A stretch of 64,000 nucleotides of DNA from Bactericera cockerelli (taxonomy: Eukaryota; Arthropoda; Insecta; Hemiptera; Triozidae), in NCBI GenBank assembly GCA_024516035.1, contig CM044964.1, positions 6,361,716 through 6,425,715 of the forward strand, written 5' to 3'. Numbering within the stretch: the stretch's first letter is position 1; the number at the start of each line of letters is the position of its first letter. A program made the translations under genes and the position numbers. The notes under the pieces are model-generated. The model saw only the letters and a list, made by a program, of their open reading frames with translations. It had not been told where the DNA came from and did no database searches. Below, in pieces: positions 62,125 through 64,000 of this stretch.

Positions 62125-62504
62125 TCGGAAAACCATTCCCTGTGGCCATGTTAAAATCTCTGTGTGACCAAAAAGATTTGTTGGATGGAACGGACCTCTG
62201 CATGAACGGCACAGATACGACTGCGCCAAAAATAGGCGGAAAATGCGGATATGTATGTCGCACTCTGAATCTCAAATACAAGGAGTGTCTCCCCGTGCAG
62301 CCAATTTTTAACGGTAAAAAAGACCACTTCTATGACGTATGTGGTTGCACGAATAGCACCCAAAAACCATCGGAAGCCATCGACAAGTGGTATTGGATCA
62401 CCGGGCAACCTATCGGCGGTAGTTTTGCGCTCAACAAAACCCAACAGTGCGATAATTTACTGTCGGTATTTTTTACACTGAATGCCCCTGGAAAATTAGT
62501 TTGA
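62125..62504 (+). CDS. Secreted Cys-rich protein C, last exon
   Basis: Acceptor GTGTTTCACAG, 380 nt to TGA. It reads GKPFPVAMLKSLCDQKDLLD and so on: three codons shorter than A/B after SLCD, with F to L and S to P near ECLPVQP, and QSIDDSF changed to QPIGGSF. All exon cysteines, the NGT, NST and NKT sequons and DKWYWITGQ are kept. A one-base insertion near the end replaces the A/B stop, so the tail is APGKLV instead of APRN. All exons of copy C are intact. It is the most diverged of the three and probably the oldest branch. Confidence 0.8.
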
Positions 62505-62529
62505 AGGGCTTAAAATATAGACGAAATCA

Positions 62530-62966
62530 CCGTTCTCAGTGACTCAATCGATTAGGCGGCGAACTTGTAACCTGGAGGTCGGTGGTTCAAGTCCTGGTTT
62601 CAGTTTAGATTTAGTGAAGTGAGTTTACTGTTTACTGTTCACACATTTTACTGTTTCAACTTGGTATAGAGACAATAAAACTACAAAATAAGACGTTTCA
62701 TAATGACAAAATGTCTTTTGATTTCGACCACTTCTCTTGATTAAGCGCCCCACTGCATGGTCATATCCCGACGGGGATTTTACCCTCCATTCGCTGAAAA
62801 CTTACAAACCTGCTACTCAAATAATCTCATCCAGCCTGAGTGGGGCCACCATTACGAGGGTTCAAATTCGAATGGTTACCCATCCAAGTCCTAGCCTCTC
62901 TGGACGTTGCTTTACTTCAGTGACAAAACGAGAACGGGTGCCTTCAGCGTGCCATCTGGCTCATCC
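62530..62966. repeat. SINE family B and 5S-type SINE of shared 3' flank
   Basis: 62530-62640 SINE B (plus, 3' part deleted into 'CTGTTTACTGTTCACACATT'); 62747-62966 5S type (minus), partner of 36040 and 48147. Confidence 0.65.
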
Positions 62967-63135
62967 TTTTTTTTCTTTATTTTTTCTTCTTTTTTTTTAC
63001 TTTTGACATACTACAAGATCTTTGCGTCTGTAGTTATGTCAGAGTGCATGATGATAACTAGAAAAATTCGAAACTCGTGGGTAGATCTGGATAACTATAA
63101 CAAAAAATATATTTGGTGCGTAATATAAATATCAA

Positions 63136-63153
63136 GCTCGCCGGTAGGCGAGC
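63136..63153. repeat. Small GC-rich hairpin
   Basis: GCTCGCC, loop GGTA, GGCGAGC: a perfect 7-bp stem in a GC-rich island (63136-63180) of otherwise AT-rich DNA. Confidence 0.55.
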
Positions 63154-63180
63154 GCTCGTCAAGTAGCGCCAGCCAACCGG

Positions 63181-63540
63181 CCTATATTAACACGAAACAG
63201 AGTTTATATGTATTTTGTTTTATTGTTTTTGCACTCTTCCCGCTAACTTTTATCGATTTTTATTTCAAATTCGTAATGAGACGCGAAAATAGATTGTGTT
63301 TCACGAAAGCGCGAGGTTCCTACGAACAGTTAAAGTCGTTTTCTGGCCACGCCGAAAATCTTGAATTTCATGAAAATATTCATACAGGTTTTTTTTTTTT
63401 TCAGACCAATTTTCTGTCAAGGGTACAGCAATGTGTGCTTGTCGTGGAAAGACGTGAGCTACGTTTTTGGATAGGGAATTTTTATTTCTGCATACCTTTT
63501 ATAGTTTCAAGTATTTATTTTTTATAGGATAGGAGATATA
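63181..63540. other. Intergenic DNA, nothing recognised
   Basis: An 83-codon open frame from 63276 has no domain, and its middle is a poly-Phe run from a T tract. I see no gene. Confidence 0.4.
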
Positions 63541-63564
63541 GTCTTCTAAAATAAAACCGGAAAG

Positions 63565-63950
63565 TTGCACAGAGCCGCCTCTGGTTATCTTGGAGCTGTG
63601 ATTCTGGTATTTTTCGAAAGGTCTTATCATAGGAAAAAATATAAAAATATAACCGAAGTATATCACTGGACCAAACTTGAGTTATAGCCTTTGAAAGGAA
63701 TACTTATTATGGAGCCCAGAGCCGTCTATTGTTATCCTAGAGATGTATTCCTGGTGTTTTTAGAAAGGTCTAGTCAAAGGGAATGAGATCACATAATTTC
63801 AGATGGTTGAAACAAGTAGGAAAGTCTTTAAAGCCCTCTAAAGGAATATCTATAATGAACCCTGGAGCCACGCCTAGTTATTCCAAGTTGATGACTGAAG
63901 GTTCTTTCTAAAGATCTAATTACGCAGAATTATACTACGATGTAAAAAAA
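63565..63950 (+). repeat. Degenerate tandem repeat, about 145-bp period
   Basis: Three diverged units begin near 63571 (AGAGCCGCCTCTGGTTATCT), 63718 (AGAGCCGTCTATTGTTATCC) and 63862 (GAGCCACGCCTAGTTATTCC). Each is followed by a 'TTC(G/T)AAAGGTCT' or similar segment. It may continue past the window end. Confidence 0.6.
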
Positions 63951-64000
63951 ATTATAGAAAAATCAGCGACAGTGTGAGACATAAAAAGAAAAAACTGAAT

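Larger units (their letters stand above)
51532..62966 (+). repeat. Segmental duplication unit C
   Basis: It starts 'ATTTTCATGCCACCACTGG', as in unit B, and contains gene copy C. Unit-specific insertions: MITE-2, a 5.2-kb LINE, MITE-3 and a 1.64-kb palindrome. The inferred 5'UTR exon donor is at 51753. Confidence 0.85.

Noticed and set aside
63276..63527. 83-codon frame near the window end
   Set aside because: Centre is poly-Phe from a T tract; no domain and no splice context.

Overview
This window is AT-rich, intron-bearing nuclear DNA from an animal, almost certainly an arthropod and probably an insect. A hemipteran is a guess from the repeat style and is not proven. The evidence is GT-AG exons in separate pieces, a metazoan zinc transporter, non-LTR retrotransposons, Tc1/mariner, pogo and Helitron elements, and dense tRNA- and 5S-derived SINEs. 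There are no bacterial operons, CRISPR arrays or prophage.

Layout. 1-6 kb is repeats. Near 6.2-6.4 kb lies one minus-strand C2H2 zinc-finger exon. From 11.1 to 16.9 kb are four plus-strand exons of a ZIP13-type zinc transporter (SLC39A13 / Drosophila Zip99C). One of them is visibly damaged and has two partial upstream duplicates, each fused to the same interspersed repeat. A 31-bp array of its exon end plus splice donor follows one exon, and a 1-kb minisatellite starts at its stop codon. 17-23.5 kb is repeats with a few doubtful exon-like pieces.

From about 23.5 kb to 63 kb the window is built from three tandem copies (A about 23.5-36.3, B about 37.6-48.4, C about 51.5-63.0 kb) of one four-exon gene. 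It has an inferred 5'UTR exon, a signal-peptide exon, a 42-bp exon and a cysteine-rich last exon. The product is a small secreted, N-glycosylated, cysteine-rich protein of a family I do not recognise. Copy A carries a second, diverged and frameshifted last exon. Each copy took its own transposons after the duplication: A has a mariner deletion derivative, a dead LINE and a palindromic Tc1; B has a 6.2-kb I-type LINE with one stop codon and a Helitron; C has a 5.2-kb LINE with intact ORFs and 14-bp target duplications, three MITEs or foldbacks including a 1.64-kb palindrome. Because the copies serve as one another's empty sites, many insertion boundaries can be read to the base.

The signals I rate highest are: the unknown secreted gene cluster with a mosaic divergence pattern; a possible in-frame -1 frameshift heptamer linking ORF1 and an AUG-less ORF2 in the young LINE; two palindromic transposons in the same TA of paralogous introns; tandem repeats anchored on 5' splice sites in two unrelated genes; and the broken, re-duplicated metal-site exon of the zinc transporter.
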